Source: an uncultured Bacilli bacterium
GTDB taxonomy: Bacteria; Bacillota_I; Bacilli_A; RF39; UBA660
Length of the DNA: 64,000 nucleotides
Reading direction: 5' to 3'
NCBI GenBank assembly: GCA_934101575.1
Contig: CAKORJ010000003.1
Span: 1 to 64,000, forward strand
In this document: one piece after another, positions 1 to 8,312 of the stretch
Position numbering within the stretch: the stretch's first letter is position 1
Layout: each line of letters opens with the position of its first letter
Program-made: the position numbers and the translations under genes
Notes under the pieces: generated by a model
The model's database searches: none
What the model saw: only the letters and a program-made list of their open reading frames with translations
Told to the model about the DNA's origin: nothing

Positions 1-35
1 GAAAAGGCAAAAATCAGTATAGTAAAGATTAATAT

Positions 36-73
36 AGGCTCTAACTAGTTATCTAGTTAGGGCTTATTTTTTG
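36..73 (+). terminator. Intrinsic terminator of a gene lying upstream of the window
   Basis: A hairpin of CTAACTAG (41-48), loop TTAT and CTAGTTAG (53-60), extended outward by weaker pairs (36-40 with 61-65), is followed by a T-rich run. It would end a + strand transcript whose gene is not in this window. Confidence 0.7.
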
Positions 74-153
74 TTTTCTGATATATTTATGGCTTTTTAC
101 GGATTTTATGTTTTATAATAGTAATTAATAAATTTAAGAAAGGAGAAAGTGAA

Positions 154-555
154 ATGGTTGATATTATTGAAAAAATAATAAAAAAATTAGATGAAGTAAA
201 AGATAGTATAGAAGATTCTCGATATATTACAGATTTGAAAACAATTGATAACATGATTAATGGAATTATGCCTGTTGATTTTAATATAGTTGAAATCATA
301 AGAAAAAGATATGAGAGTGAATTGTTATTTCTTGATAATCTAGAGAATAATTTAAGAGGATTTCAAAGAAATCAAAATAATAGTGTAATTTCAAATTATA
401 ATAAATATTTAAAAAATCTCAGACATGCTCTAATAAGAGTTGGTGTAATGCGTATCTTAAAAAGAAGAGGTAAAAAAATGTTAGAAGATGATTTGATAAA
501 TAATGACAACAATAATTTATACAATAAATTTGTAGATATACTAGAAGAAAATTAA
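154..555 (+). CDS. Hypothetical protein, 133 aa, first of a two-gene accessory pair
   Basis: I do not recognise this protein. It is predicted to be largely helical and soluble, starts with a Lys/Ile-rich amphipathic stretch and has a basic segment (RILKRRGKK) near residue 105. The ATG is preceded by a good ribosome binding site (AAAGGAG). The next gene follows after 33 bases with its own strong site, so the two are probably co-transcribed. The sense strand is A-rich, unlike the T-rich sense strand of most + strand genes in this window, which suggests that the pair was acquired. A toxin-antitoxin or defence role is possible from the small two-gene layout, but that is speculation. Confidence 0.75.
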   Translation: MVDIIEKIIKKLDEVKDSIEDSRYITDLKTIDNMINGIMPVDFNIVEIIRKRYESELLFLDNLENNLRGFQRNQNNSVISNYNKYLKNLRHALIRVGVMRILKRRGKKMLEDDLINNDNNNLYNKFVDILEEN

Positions 556-588
556 AAAATAATAAATTTATAAAAGGAGGATATTTTT

Positions 589-1260
589 ATGAAATTAATA
601 AATATGGATGAGGACTGTCCTAAAGTTTTTTATGTATTTATAGGCCTTGGTAATAGTATATATAGTAAAATTAATTATCATAACTATAAAATAAATAATT
701 CATTAATTTCTGGTGGTTTTAAGAATTTGGAAATATCAAATATAGATATAAATGATTTTATTATGGGAAATATTACATATGCACCTTTTATTCCTAATTC
801 AACAACTTTTCTTTCACCAACATCACATTTGATGAATGTAATTAATAGTTATCAAGTTGAATATATATTAGAATTTTATAGAAAACAAGAGTATCCATCT
901 AGATTCTCTTGTTTATATGCTTTTGGAGACTATGAATCGTGTGAAAAGGCCAGCAGATTATATCCAAGAATATTTGATTTGTCGAAAGTAAAAAAATTCA
1001 AATTAAAAATTACAAATACAGATTTAGATAAGTGTATTAAAGTTGCAAAGTGTAATATGGAAATTGTTACAAGAATGTGGAATTGTGATGTTTCCTCGTT
1101 TGATAAAGACTCAATTTCAAGAATATCATATGCATATTGGGATGGAACTGGGCAGGTTGCTACAGAAAGGAAAAATATTGAAGATGGATTGTTTTCTCAA
1201 ACAATAAGTGATGTTTTATATGAATATTTAATTGAAGGAATATTAGAAGAGGTAGATTAA
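589..1260 (+). CDS. Hypothetical protein, 223 aa, weakly DUF2441-like
   Basis: Function unknown. The ATG follows a strong AAAGGAGG site. The middle of the protein has YPSRFSCLYAFGDYESCEKA followed by a short strand-rich part, and a YWDG motif lies near residue 184. The PSRF-S-L-AF pattern reminds me of DUF2441/RES-like proteins, some of which have an ADP-ribosyltransferase-like fold, but this is a low-confidence resemblance and catalytic residues cannot be assigned. The gene is A-rich in its sense strand like its upstream partner. It stops about 50 bases before the broken start of an amidase gene, so the pair seems to occupy the place of that gene's 5' end. Confidence 0.7.
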   Translation: MKLINMDEDCPKVFYVFIGLGNSIYSKINYHNYKINNSLISGGFKNLEISNIDINDFIMGNITYAPFIPNSTTFLSPTSHLMNVINSYQVEYILEFYRKQEYPSRFSCLYAFGDYESCEKASRLYPRIFDLSKVKKFKLKITNTDLDKCIKVAKCNMEIVTRMWNCDVSSFDKDSISRISYAYWDGTGQVATERKNIEDGLFSQTISDVLYEYLIEGILEEVD

Positions 1261-1310
1261 GGCAATTATATTTAAGTATAAATATTGTGAAAAATAATCA
1301 ATAATGCTAA

Positions 1311-2276
1311 CTAAACTTACCAGGTGGCGATGGAGCAGAAGTTGTTTATGCCCTTAGAAATAATGATACTTTAGCAAAATCTATATTAAACAACATAGCT
1401 AAAGAAGGACAGAATATACGTAGTTATTATCAGAGAAGACTTCCAAGTGATCCTACAAAAGATTACTACTTTATTCATAGGGAAACGGGCAAGACCCAAC
1501 CACTTTTAGTAGAATATGGCTTTATTGATAGTTTTAAGGATGATATATCTCAACTTCAAAATAACTTGGAAGATTATGTGGAAGCTGTTGTAAAATCTAT
1601 AGCAGAGTATATAGGAGTACCTTATAAGGCTCCAGGTGTTATGGATAATACTTATGTAGTAAAAAGAGGTGATAATCTTTATAGTATTGCCAATAAATAT
1701 GGGATAAGTGTTGAAAACTTAAAAAATGCTAATGGTATAAGTGGAAATTTAATAAATGTTGGACAACAACTAATTATTCCTAGTAATAATGGAACATCTC
1801 CTGGGGACTATATTATATATACTGTGAAACGAAATGATTCTTTATGGAATATAGCTAATACATATGGAGTAAGTGTAAATGATATAGTAGAGTATAATAA
1901 TTTAGGAACTACGGTGCTTCAAATAGGACAACAACTTTTAATACCTATTAAAGATGATTCGAAGACTTCTTCAAACGATTCTCAAATTATTTATATAGTT
2001 AAAAATGGTGATAGCTTATGGAGTATATCAAAAAAATATAATATAAGTGTAAATGATTTAAAACAAGCAAATAATTTAAAAAATAATATGCTTTCTATTG
2101 GACAACAACTAATAATTCCAGAAACAAATAATTATGAAACTTACATAGTTAAAAGTGGAGATAGTCTTTGGAAAATCGCACAAAAATATGATGTTAATGT
2201 GAATGATTTAATAAAGGCAAATAATTTGAGTAGTAATGTTCTTTCGATAGGTCAAACTATAATAATACCAAAGTAA
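1311..2276 (+). pseudogene. 5'-truncated N-acetylmuramoyl-L-alanine amidase with four LysM repeats
   Basis: From 1311 the frame reads LNLPGGDGAEVVYALRNN, which matches the second half of an Amidase_3 domain and aligns with the intact paralogue at 18558. The first half, with the Zn-binding His and Glu, is absent, and an in-frame TAA at 1308-1310 precedes it. Bases just upstream still resemble the expected sequence in another frame, suggesting decay by indels. The retained part has the catalytic-Glu motif VEYGF and then four LysM modules of about 43 residues, each with GDxLxxI and IGQxxxIP. A 236-residue ORF starts at 1566 inside the domain without a convincing ribosome binding site; LysM-only expression is possible but doubtful. 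Confidence 0.85.
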
Positions 2277-2280
2277 AATA

Positions 2281-2321
2281 AAAGACTTCTTTTGAAAAAG
2301 AGTTTTCAAGAGAAATCTTTT
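2281..2321. terminator. Long bidirectional terminator between convergent genes
   Basis: An 18-bp stem with two mismatches or G-U pairs (2281-2298 with 2303-2320) and loop AGAG separates the amidase remnant (+) from the CwlJ-like gene (-). A-runs and T-runs on its two sides allow use in both directions. Confidence 0.75.
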
Positions 2322-2322
2322 A

Positions 2323-2748
2323 TTAATGAATTTGCCTACATACACCTTGATATGGTATGTAGAAGCAATGATTTTTATATTTTCCTGAGTTTTTTTGATC
2401 ATACCATAGTGAGGGACAGGGGGCATTGGAACCTGGATTATAAAACCATAAAGAATTAGTAGCTGGATGATAGTATTCTCCTCTTAGGATTCTACTAGCG
2501 AGTTCGAGTTCTTTGGATGTTGATTTTCCGACGAATAGTGAGCTATTAATGCCAGAAAACTGATTTTTTTGATAAATAACATCTGTAATGCTCCTTAAGT
2601 TTTTAAAGGTTAAACAATTTGCGATAGTTCTATTTATTATTACATTACCAACCATTAACATAGCAAGATTTCCATCTCCTAGTGCTTCTGCTCTCATTAT
2701 TCTAGCAAGTAAGTCTTTTTCTTTTTTATTATAATTAACAATTGCCAT
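2323..2748 (-). CDS. Cell-wall hydrolase of the SleB/CwlJ family
   Basis: The 141 residues correspond to a stand-alone Hydrolase_2 (SleB/CwlJ catalytic) domain, the size of Bacillus CwlJ. The domain begins with LLARIMRAEALGDG, containing the conserved Glu of the lytic transglycosylase-like active site, followed by GNVIINR, QFSGI and the C-terminal TNSLWFYNPG and NHCFYIPY motifs. There is no signal peptide, peptidoglycan-binding domain or YpeB neighbour. Start ATG at 2748 follows AGGTGAT. CwlJ degrades spore cortex peptidoglycan during germination; here it could serve that role or general wall turnover. Two other spore-associated families lie in this window (5331, 30176). Confidence 0.85.
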   Translation of the reverse strand: MAIVNYNKKEKDLLARIMRAEALGDGNLAMLMVGNVIINRTIANCLTFKNLRSITDVIYQKNQFSGINSSLFVGKSTSKELELASRILRGEYYHPATNSLWFYNPGSNAPCPSLWYDQKNSGKYKNHCFYIPYQGVCRQIH

Positions 2749-2787
2749 ATTATCACCTGTTTAATAATATGTTTATATGAAAAATTA

Positions 2788-2817
2788 TTGACAAGTAATA
2801 CATTTTTTATGTATAAT
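2788..2817 (+). promoter_or_regulatory. Sigma-A-type promoter of tRNA-Trp
   Basis: TTGACA at 2788-2793, an 18-base spacer, and TATAAT at 2812-2817. The tRNA begins 11 bases later. Confidence 0.8.
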
Positions 2818-2828
2818 TAATTTGTCTT

Positions 2829-2902
2829 AGGGGTATAGTTCAATGGTAGAATAACGGTCTCCAAAACCGCTGATGTGGGTTCAACTCCTGCTACCCCTGC
2901 CA
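2829..2902 (+). tRNA. tRNA-Trp (anticodon CCA)
   Basis: The acceptor stem AGGGGTA (2829-2835) pairs with TACCCCT (2892-2898), followed by discriminator G and an encoded CCA. The anticodon loop reads CTCCAAA with anticodon CCA; the T loop GTTCAACTC is normal. A CCA (not TCA) anticodon and TGG-only Trp codons agree with TGA being a stop codon here. The gene has its own promoter and terminator. Confidence 0.97.
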
Positions 2903-2911
2903 AGATAATAC

Positions 2912-2950
2912 CGATTTTTTTGTTTTAAAGCGAGAAAAAATCGTTTTTTT
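2912..2950 (+). terminator. Terminator after tRNA-Trp
   Basis: CGATTTTTT (2912-2920) pairs with AAAAAATCG (2935-2943) and is followed by seven T residues. Confidence 0.75.
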
Positions 2951-2971
2951 ATTTAATACATTTACCTTTAT

Positions 2972-3003
2972 AAAAAAAGTCTTGCACTTGGCAAAACTTT
3001 TTT
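2972..3003 (-). terminator. Terminator of the minus-strand gene at 3011
   Basis: An imperfect hairpin (AAAAAAAGTCTTGC against GCAAAACTTTTTT) with a short loop lies directly after the stop codon of the 123-residue gene. Read on the minus strand it ends in a T run. Confidence 0.65.
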
Positions 3004-3010
3004 AGATAAA

Positions 3011-3382
3011 CTAATCATTTAAAATTACTATTTTTTTAACATCAGATAGTTTTGCTGGATCGCTTGGCAATATAACATCAGATGAAGTAATAGTTACTTT
3101 TTGATTAGTTTTTAATTTATCTGCTGTAGTTTCTTCATTGTTGAAAACTATTTTAGTATCTTTATTTATCTCAAATTCGTACTCTGTATTATATTCCTTT
3201 TTCTTTTTGTCATATTCTTCTACTAAAACAGTGTATATATTATCATTCATTTTAACTTCTTTGATTCTTGCTTCAATAACAAGATCTTTTTCTTTTGGAG
3301 TATAATTTGCATATACGAAATATCCTACACCAGCTAGAATGACTAACCCTACAATTATTTTTATTAATAGTGATGCTTTCAA
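3011..3382 (-). CDS. Small membrane-anchored hypothetical protein, 123 aa
   Basis: Family not recognised. Residues 5-25 form one hydrophobic segment (signal anchor), followed by a Lys/Glu-rich extracytoplasmic domain of about 95 residues with alternating strand-like stretches, compatible with a small beta-barrel (OB-like) fold. There is no lipobox Cys. The ATG at 3382 follows GGAGG at good spacing. It is a single-gene unit with its own terminator. The domain pattern (VEARIKEV, YTVLVEEYDKKKKEY, TKIVFNNEET) is seen in small surface proteins of low-GC Firmicutes, but I can give no function. Confidence 0.75.
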   Translation of the reverse strand: MKASLLIKIIVGLVILAGVGYFVYANYTPKEKDLVIEARIKEVKMNDNIYTVLVEEYDKKKKEYNTEYEFEINKDTKIVFNNEETTADKLKTNQKVTITSSDVILPSDPAKLSDVKKIVILND

Positions 3383-3733
3383 TTTAGTCCTCCTTTCTTA
3401 AATTTTATTTATATCAAAAAATATTTTATCTACTGTTTTTTAGAATAAATATTTTTTAATATCTTTATGCAATTATACCACATTTTTATTGATTTCTGAA
3501 AGAAAAAGTTTTTATAGACATGTTTATGTGTAAAATATTTGACAATATTTATAATAATGGGGAAATACTAAATGTAGAAATTTAGTCTCTTACATTATTA
3601 TCGATATTAACAAATAACTTTAATTTTGTTATTGAAGATTAGTTAAGTTTTTAAGCGAACTTTCGAGTTTGTTTTTATTATGTATTAGTATTTTTAGTTT
3701 TGTGATATAATAGTTTTTAGAGTAGGTGATTAT
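3383..3733. other. Intergenic region between divergent genes
   Basis: No gene is supported in these 351 bases. There is a small hairpin ACTAAAT (3567-3573)/ATTTAGT (3580-3586) without a T run, a TTGACA at 3539-3544 lacking a well-spaced -10 box, and a TATAAT at 3706-3711 that probably serves the kinase gene at 3734. Confidence 0.5.
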
Positions 3734-5278
3734 ATGAAAAATAAAGATAGACTTAAACAAATTATAAAAATTATTGTTAATAATGGGGTAATTAGTGATA
3801 AGAGCCCTTCTAATATTAGAAAAACTTTGGAAGATTTGGGCCCTACATTTATTAAAATTGGGCAGATTTTATCTACTAGGGTTGATTTGTTGCCTGCTAA
3901 GTATATTATGGAATTATCTAAGCTTAGAAGTGATGTTACTCCAATTGAATATGATGAGATTATAGATTTACTTAGAAAAGAGTATAGTAATTTTGATGAT
4001 ATTTTTGTTGAGGTTTCAAAAAAACCTATTGGAAGTGCTTCTATTGCTCAGGTTCATGTTGCTAAAACTAAAAAGTATGGAAATGTTGTTTTAAAAATAA
4101 AAAGATCCAATATTGATGATGAGATAAAAAATGATATAAAACTTTTAAAAGAAGCTGTTAAAGTTCTAAGATTAAACTATTTTATTAAGGTGATTGATTT
4201 AGAAATGGTTTTAGATGAACTATATAAATCTACTTTAAAAGAACTTGATTTTGAACAAGAAATAGAGAATATGATAGAGTTTTCTAATAATAATAGGGAT
4301 GAAAAATATGTATCATGTCCTAGTGTTTATGTTGATATTTGTAGTAAGAATGTAATAGCTATGGAATATATAAAAGGGATAATGATTTCTGATGTTGCAC
4401 GTTTAAATGAAGCTAAATATGATAAGAAGTTAATTGTAAGAGAACTTAGTAAAAACTATATAAAACAAGCTTTGGATGATGGTTTATTTCATGCTGATCC
4501 TCATCCTGATAATATTTGTATTAGTAAAGGAAAAATCATATTTTTGGATTGGGGAATGGTTGGAACTCTTACTAGAAAAAATAGAAATTTACTTTCTGAC
4601 TGTATGAAAGCTATTATTTATGAAGATTATGACAGAGTTTCTGATGATTTGGTTAGTATGTCTGTTAAAAATGGTGAATTCAATTATAATTCTTTAGTAA
4701 AAGATGTTGAAGGTGTTTTAAGTATTTTTAGTGATATGAAGCTTAATGATGTTGATGCTAGAAAGTTTATGAATGATATGTTTAATATGCTTAGAAATAA
4801 TAATTTGATACTTGATCATGATGTTACTATGCTTGTGCGAGGTATTTGTATTATTGAAGCTGTTATGAAAGACTTGGATCCTTCGACTAGTTTAATTAGT
4901 GTTTTAAGAAATAAAGTTCTTGATGAGGGTATTAAATCTTTTATTTCAAGAGATTCTTTGAAAAAGACTGGTAGAAATCTTGCAAAAAATGGAGCTAGCT
5001 TGCTGGAAATTCCTAATCAAATGGAAAAACTTATGAAAATGGTATCTTCGGGGGATTTTAAATTTAAATTTGAACTTAGTGATTCTAGTAAACATGTTGA
5101 TAAGATAGAAAATTTAGTTCATGAAATTATACTTGGATTTATTGATGGGTGTTTAATTTTAGGGTTTAGTTTCCTAGATTCTTCTTGTGTTAAATTTATA
5201 TTTCTAGTATTTATTATTTTGATTTCTGCTTGGCTATTATTAAAAATGATTTTTGATTTATTTCATAAAGGATATTAA
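3734..5278 (+). CDS. aarF: AarF/UbiB/ABC1-family atypical kinase, membrane-bound
   Basis: A 514-residue protein of the ABC1/UbiB protein-kinase-like family. Seen: LGPTFIKIGQILSTR, the family KxGQ motif (residues 36-50), an Ala-rich nucleotide loop SASIAQVH (about 97-104), VVLKIKR with the ATP-binding Lys, the DxxxELD-like segment, HADPHPDNI (about 255-263, catalytic Asp and Asn) and LDWGMVG (metal-binding Asp). Two hydrophobic segments at the C-terminus (about 465-510) anchor it to the membrane, as in related UbiB proteins. Family members support isoprenoid quinone or other lipid metabolism; no quinone genes are nearby, so the substrate is unknown. ATG start with AGGTGATT upstream; TATAAT at 3706. 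Confidence 0.93.
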   Translation: MKNKDRLKQIIKIIVNNGVISDKSPSNIRKTLEDLGPTFIKIGQILSTRVDLLPAKYIMELSKLRSDVTPIEYDEIIDLLRKEYSNFDDIFVEVSKKPIGSASIAQVHVAKTKKYGNVVLKIKRSNIDDEIKNDIKLLKEAVKVLRLNYFIKVIDLEMVLDELYKSTLKELDFEQEIENMIEFSNNNRDEKYVSCPSVYVDICSKNVIAMEYIKGIMISDVARLNEAKYDKKLIVRELSKNYIKQALDDGLFHADPHPDNICISKGKIIFLDWGMVGTLTRKNRNLLSDCMKAIIYEDYDRVSDDLVSMSVKNGEFNYNSLVKDVEGVLSIFSDMKLNDVDARKFMNDMFNMLRNNNLILDHDVTMLVRGICIIEAVMKDLDPSTSLISVLRNKVLDEGIKSFISRDSLKKTGRNLAKNGASLLEIPNQMEKLMKMVSSGDFKFKFELSDSSKHVDKIENLVHEIILGFIDGCLILGFSFLDSSCVKFIFLVFIILISAWLLLKMIFDLFHKGY

Positions 5279-5288
5279 CTTTATAATG

Positions 5289-5326
5289 AAAAGACTAACA
5301 AAAAATAGAATTGTTAGTCTTTTTTT
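5289..5326. terminator. Bidirectional terminator between aarF-like and collagen-like genes
   Basis: AAAAGACTAACA (5289-5300) pairs with TGTTAGTCTTTT (5312-5323), flanked by A and T runs on the two sides. Confidence 0.85.
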
Positions 5327-5330
5327 GGAT

Positions 5331-6107
5331 TTATTGTGTTGGTCCAGTAGGTCCGGTAGGTCCAGTAGGTCCAGTAGGTCCAGTAGGTCCGGTAGGTCCA
5401 GTAGGTCCAGTAGGTCCAGTAGGCCCGGTAGGTCCTTGTGGTATTGTTAGATCTAATGTATAGTTTGGTGCTGTTCCTGATATGGATGCTTGAGCTTGAG
5501 AACCAGGATTTCCGGTGGTTACTGTTCCTATTGTGAGTGTTGGTGTTTCTGCAGCTTCTCCTGTAGGTCCAGTAGGTCCGGTTGCTCCAGTAGGTCCAGT
5601 AGGTCCAGTAGGCCCGGTTGCTCCATCAGGTCCAGTTTCTCCGGCAGGTCCAGTAGGCCCAGTAGGTCCGGTTTGTCCGGTAGGTCCAGTAGGCCCAGTA
5701 GGTCCGGTAATTCCAGTTGGTCCAGCAGGTCCGGTTGCTCCAGTAGGTCCAGTTTCTCCGGTAGGCCCAGTAGGCCCGGTAATTCCAGTAGATCCAGTTT
5801 CTCCGGTAGGTCCAGTAGGCCCGGTAATTCCAGTAGGTCCAGTAGGTCCGGTAATTCCAATAGGTCCAGCAGGTCCGGTTGCTCCAGTAGGTCCAGTTTC
5901 TCCGGTAGGTCCAGTAGGCCCAGTAGGCCCGGTTGCTCCAGTAGGTCCAGTAGGCCCGGTAATTCCAGTAGGTCCGGTTGCTCCAGTAGGCCCAGTTGCT
6001 CCAGTAGTTCCTCCGCTTGGTCCGGTAGGCCCAGTCGGTCCAGTAGGTCCGATTACTCCAATGTAATTAACTGGTGGTAATGGTCTTTTTTTATTACAAT
6101 TATTCAT
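5331..6107 (-). CDS. Collagen-like Gly-Pro-Thr repeat protein
   Basis: 258 residues, most of them Gly-X-Y triplets dominated by GPT, GAT, GET and GIT. After a 22-residue non-repetitive N-terminus (MNNCNKKRPLPPVNYIGVIG), the triplets run to about residue 180; a non-collagenous insert (ETPTLTIGTVTTGNP...LDLTIPQG, about 183-225) interrupts them before a final GPT tract. The layout resembles BclA-type exosporium filaments and other Firmicutes surface proteins with bacterial collagen; Thr-rich triplets are usually glycosylated. There is no signal peptide or LPxTG. Start ATG at 6107 follows AGGAGGT. The repeats are prone to length change by recombination. Several long ORFs on both strands here are repeat-driven shadows. 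Confidence 0.9.
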   Translation of the reverse strand: MNNCNKKRPLPPVNYIGVIGPTGPTGPTGPSGGTTGATGPTGATGPTGITGPTGPTGATGPTGPTGPTGETGPTGATGPAGPIGITGPTGPTGITGPTGPTGETGSTGITGPTGPTGETGPTGATGPAGPTGITGPTGPTGPTGQTGPTGPTGPAGETGPDGATGPTGPTGPTGATGPTGPTGEAAETPTLTIGTVTTGNPGSQAQASISGTAPNYTLDLTIPQGPTGPTGPTGPTGPTGPTGPTGPTGPTGPTGPTQ

Positions 6108-6222
6108 TTTTTTACCTCCTCATTTTATTATATGTTTGTTTAAATTTTTTGAATAAATTGTATGACTATATGTTTTTTGATTTTATTTTTGATATAATTA
6201 CAATATAATGGAGGAAATTTTT

Positions 6223-7359
6223 ATGAAAAAAGAAGTTATAAAAAATATGAATAATCATAATGTATACTTATCTGAGTATGCTTGTCCTGATTCTGAAGCT
6301 ATTAGATTAATTAATATATCTCTTGATTTTAGGACTAGTTTTTTTAGAGATATAGATAAAGTTATTTATTCTTTATCTTATGTTAGATACGCTGATAAGA
6401 CTCAGGTTTTTTCTAATGTTAAGAATGATATGATAAGTAAAAGAATGACTCATGTTCAACTTGTTAGTAAGATTGCTAGAACTATTGGTAGGGCTCTTGC
6501 TTTGAATGAAGATTTAATTGAAGCTGCTTGTTTGGGTCATGATCTTGGACATGTTCCTTTTGGGCATGTTGGTGAAAAAATTTTAAGTGATATTAGTGTT
6601 AAATGTGGGGAAGGTTATTTTAATCATAGTGTTCAGAGTGTTAGAACTTTGATGTGTATTGAGAATCAAGGATTAGGTAATAATCTTTCTGTTCAGGTTC
6701 TTGATGCTATATTTTGTCATAATGGGGAAGTTATTAAAGGCGTATATGAACCTGTCTCTAAAACTGTGGATAAATTTTTATATGAATATAGTGCAAGTTA
6801 TTATGATAAAAGTATTTTAAAAAGTGTTAGACCAATGACATTGGAAGGATGTGTTCTACGAATTAGTGATGTTATTGCATATATTGGAAAGGATATAGAT
6901 GATGCTATTAGATTAGGTATTGTTAAGGATTCTGATGTGCCTTCTAATATTAAATCTATTTTGGGATCTAGTAATTCTGAAATAATTAATACTATTGTTT
7001 CTGATATTGTATCTAACAGTATTGGTAAAAACTATATTAAAATTTCTGATAATATTTTTAAAACTATGAATGAACTTATGAGTTTTAATTATGAAAATAT
7101 TTATTTGAAGGCTAATACTGATGATGATATTAATAATTATAAACTTATGTTTAATAAACTTTTTGATTTGTATTGTACTCATATTAAAGATAATATGGTT
7201 TCTGAGGATATTTTTACTTTGTTTTTAAATGATATGAATGATGATTATAATAACGAATCGGTTTGTAGAAGAGTTATTGATTATATTGCTGGTATGACTG
7301 ATGATTTTTTTATGTATCAGTATAGTAAGTATTTTGAAAATAAAAAAAACATTAACTAG
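6223..7359 (+). CDS. dgt: dGTPase-like HD-domain triphosphohydrolase
   Basis: 378 residues from the ATG at 6223; GGAGGA lies directly after an earlier in-frame ATG (6208), which is therefore not the start. The N-terminal part has RDIDKVIYSLSYVRYADKTQ, typical of dNTP triphosphohydrolases (R-x-R-x-L-x-x-KTQVF pattern). The HD motif lies at HVQLVSKIARTIGRALAL then AACLGHDLGHVPFGHVGE (His-Asp and neighbouring His metal ligands). DNTPases hydrolyse dGTP or other dNTPs to the nucleoside and triphosphate and affect nucleotide pools. The gene stands alone between a divergent collagen-like gene and a convergent rubrerythrin gene. Confidence 0.88.
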   Translation: MKKEVIKNMNNHNVYLSEYACPDSEAIRLINISLDFRTSFFRDIDKVIYSLSYVRYADKTQVFSNVKNDMISKRMTHVQLVSKIARTIGRALALNEDLIEAACLGHDLGHVPFGHVGEKILSDISVKCGEGYFNHSVQSVRTLMCIENQGLGNNLSVQVLDAIFCHNGEVIKGVYEPVSKTVDKFLYEYSASYYDKSILKSVRPMTLEGCVLRISDVIAYIGKDIDDAIRLGIVKDSDVPSNIKSILGSSNSEIINTIVSDIVSNSIGKNYIKISDNIFKTMNELMSFNYENIYLKANTDDDINNYKLMFNKLFDLYCTHIKDNMVSEDIFTLFLNDMNDDYNNESVCRRVIDYIAGMTDDFFMYQYSKYFENKKNIN

Positions 7360-7376
7360 GGTGTTAATGTCTTTTT
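7343..7376. terminator. Bidirectional terminator, dgt/rubrerythrin
   Basis: ACATTAAC (7349-7356) pairs with GTTAATGT (7363-7370), with an A run before and T run after. It overlaps the stop of the HD gene and also ends the perR-rbr transcript on the other strand. Confidence 0.85.
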
Positions 7377-7377
7377 A

Positions 7378-7920
7378 TTAGATATAATTATCAGCTTTTA
7401 CTTCCATGTAGCTTTGTGGATGATTACATACTGGGCACACATCTAATGCGTTTTCTCCTATGTATACATGTCCACAATTTCTACATATCCACATTTTGTC
7501 TCCGTTTTTGTGGAATACTTTGTCTTCTTTTACGTTGTTTAATAAAGTTAGATATCTTTCTTCATGTTCTTTTTCTATTTTTGCAACTTCTTTGAATAGA
7601 TATGCTATTCTATCGAAACCTTCTTCTTTTGCAACTTTTGCAAATTCTTTGTACATTTCAGTCCATTCGTAGTTTTCGCCGTTTGCTGCATCTTCTAAGT
7701 TTTCTTCTGTTGAAGGTATATTTCCTCCATGTAGTTCTTTAAACCATAGTTTTGCATGTTCTTTTTCGTTGTTTGCTGTTTCTTCAAATATTGCTGCTAT
7801 TTGTTCAAATCCATCTTTCTTAGCTTTGCTTGCATAATAAGTATATTTGTTTCTTGCTTGTGATTCTCCGGCAAATGCTGTCATTAAATTTTGTTCTGTT
7901 TTACTTCCTTTTAATTCCAT
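7378..7920 (-). CDS. rbr: Rubrerythrin
   Basis: 180 residues from the ATG at 7920, preceded by GGAGGAAG; a longer reading frame to 7956 lacks support. The ferritin-like diiron domain (residues 1-140) shows AFAGESQARNKY, ETANNEKEHAK, GENYEWTEMYKEFAK and EVAKIEKEHEERY, with the ExxH pairs that bind iron. A C-terminal rubredoxin domain has CRNCG and CPVC Cys pairs. Rubrerythrin reduces hydrogen peroxide in anaerobes. It overlaps the 3' end of perR by 10 bases, so the two form one operon controlled by the PerR box at 8313. Confidence 0.96.
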   Translation of the reverse strand: MELKGSKTEQNLMTAFAGESQARNKYTYYASKAKKDGFEQIAAIFEETANNEKEHAKLWFKELHGGNIPSTEENLEDAANGENYEWTEMYKEFAKVAKEEGFDRIAYLFKEVAKIEKEHEERYLTLLNNVKEDKVFHKNGDKMWICRNCGHVYIGENALDVCPVCNHPQSYMEVKADNYI

Positions 7921-8294
7921 TTTTTTTCTTCCTCCTTTTTTAGACATATATGACATATTCCTGTGTAGTTTAAACTGTAATCTAATATTTTATTACCATT
8001 TATTGTTTTTTTAACTTTTAATTTTTTTTCTATATCATAAATAGTGTTACATATATCACATATGAAGTGCGTATGTTTGTTATGAACTTTGTCATAGTGC
8101 TCTACAGAATCATTTGTATGAACTTTTATTATCATATTTTTTTCGTATAATAAGTTTAGGTTTCTATATATGGTTCCTAAACTTATGTTTGGAAATATTG
8201 TTTTAGCTTTTTTGTATATATCGTATGCTGTCGGATGATCTGTACTGTTATTTATGATAGTTAATATTAGATTTCTTTGTTTGGAATTGTTCAT
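7911..8294 (-). CDS. perR: Fur-family peroxide regulator, PerR-like
   Basis: 127 residues. The winged-helix DNA-binding part (residues 1-75) includes HPTAYDIYKKA and SLGTIYRNLNLL. The dimerisation part has the metal-site segment EHYDKVHNKHTHFIC and two CxxC pairs (CDIC and CHIC) that bind structural zinc, as in PerR and Fur. The operon with rubrerythrin and a 7-1-7 operator just upstream of its own start argue for PerR (peroxide sensing by Fe-catalysed His oxidation) over Fur or Zur. Start ATG at 8294 after AAAGGAGA. Likely autoregulated. Confidence 0.92.
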   Translation of the reverse strand: MNNSKQRNLILTIINNSTDHPTAYDIYKKAKTIFPNISLGTIYRNLNLLYEKNMIIKVHTNDSVEHYDKVHNKHTHFICDICNTIYDIEKKLKVKKTINGNKILDYSLNYTGICHICLKKEEEKKWN

Positions 8295-8312
8295 ATTATC
8301 TCCTTTTAAAAA

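Noticed and set aside
1566..2276. An independent four-LysM protein starting at 1566
   Set aside because: The ATG lies in the middle of a conserved amidase segment and lacks a good binding site; the upstream codons are clearly the same domain.
5253..6080. Several long ORFs on both strands across the collagen-like gene, and a CRISPR- or satellite-like look of the repeated GGTCCAGTA units
   Set aside because: They arise from the 9-base periodicity of Gly-Pro-Thr codons. Only the minus-strand frame has a ribosome binding site, a sensible N-terminus and the non-repetitive C-terminal insert. There are no unique spacers as in CRISPR.
6208..6222. Upstream start ATG of the HD-domain gene
   Set aside because: The GGAGGA binding site overlaps it directly and fits the ATG at 6223.
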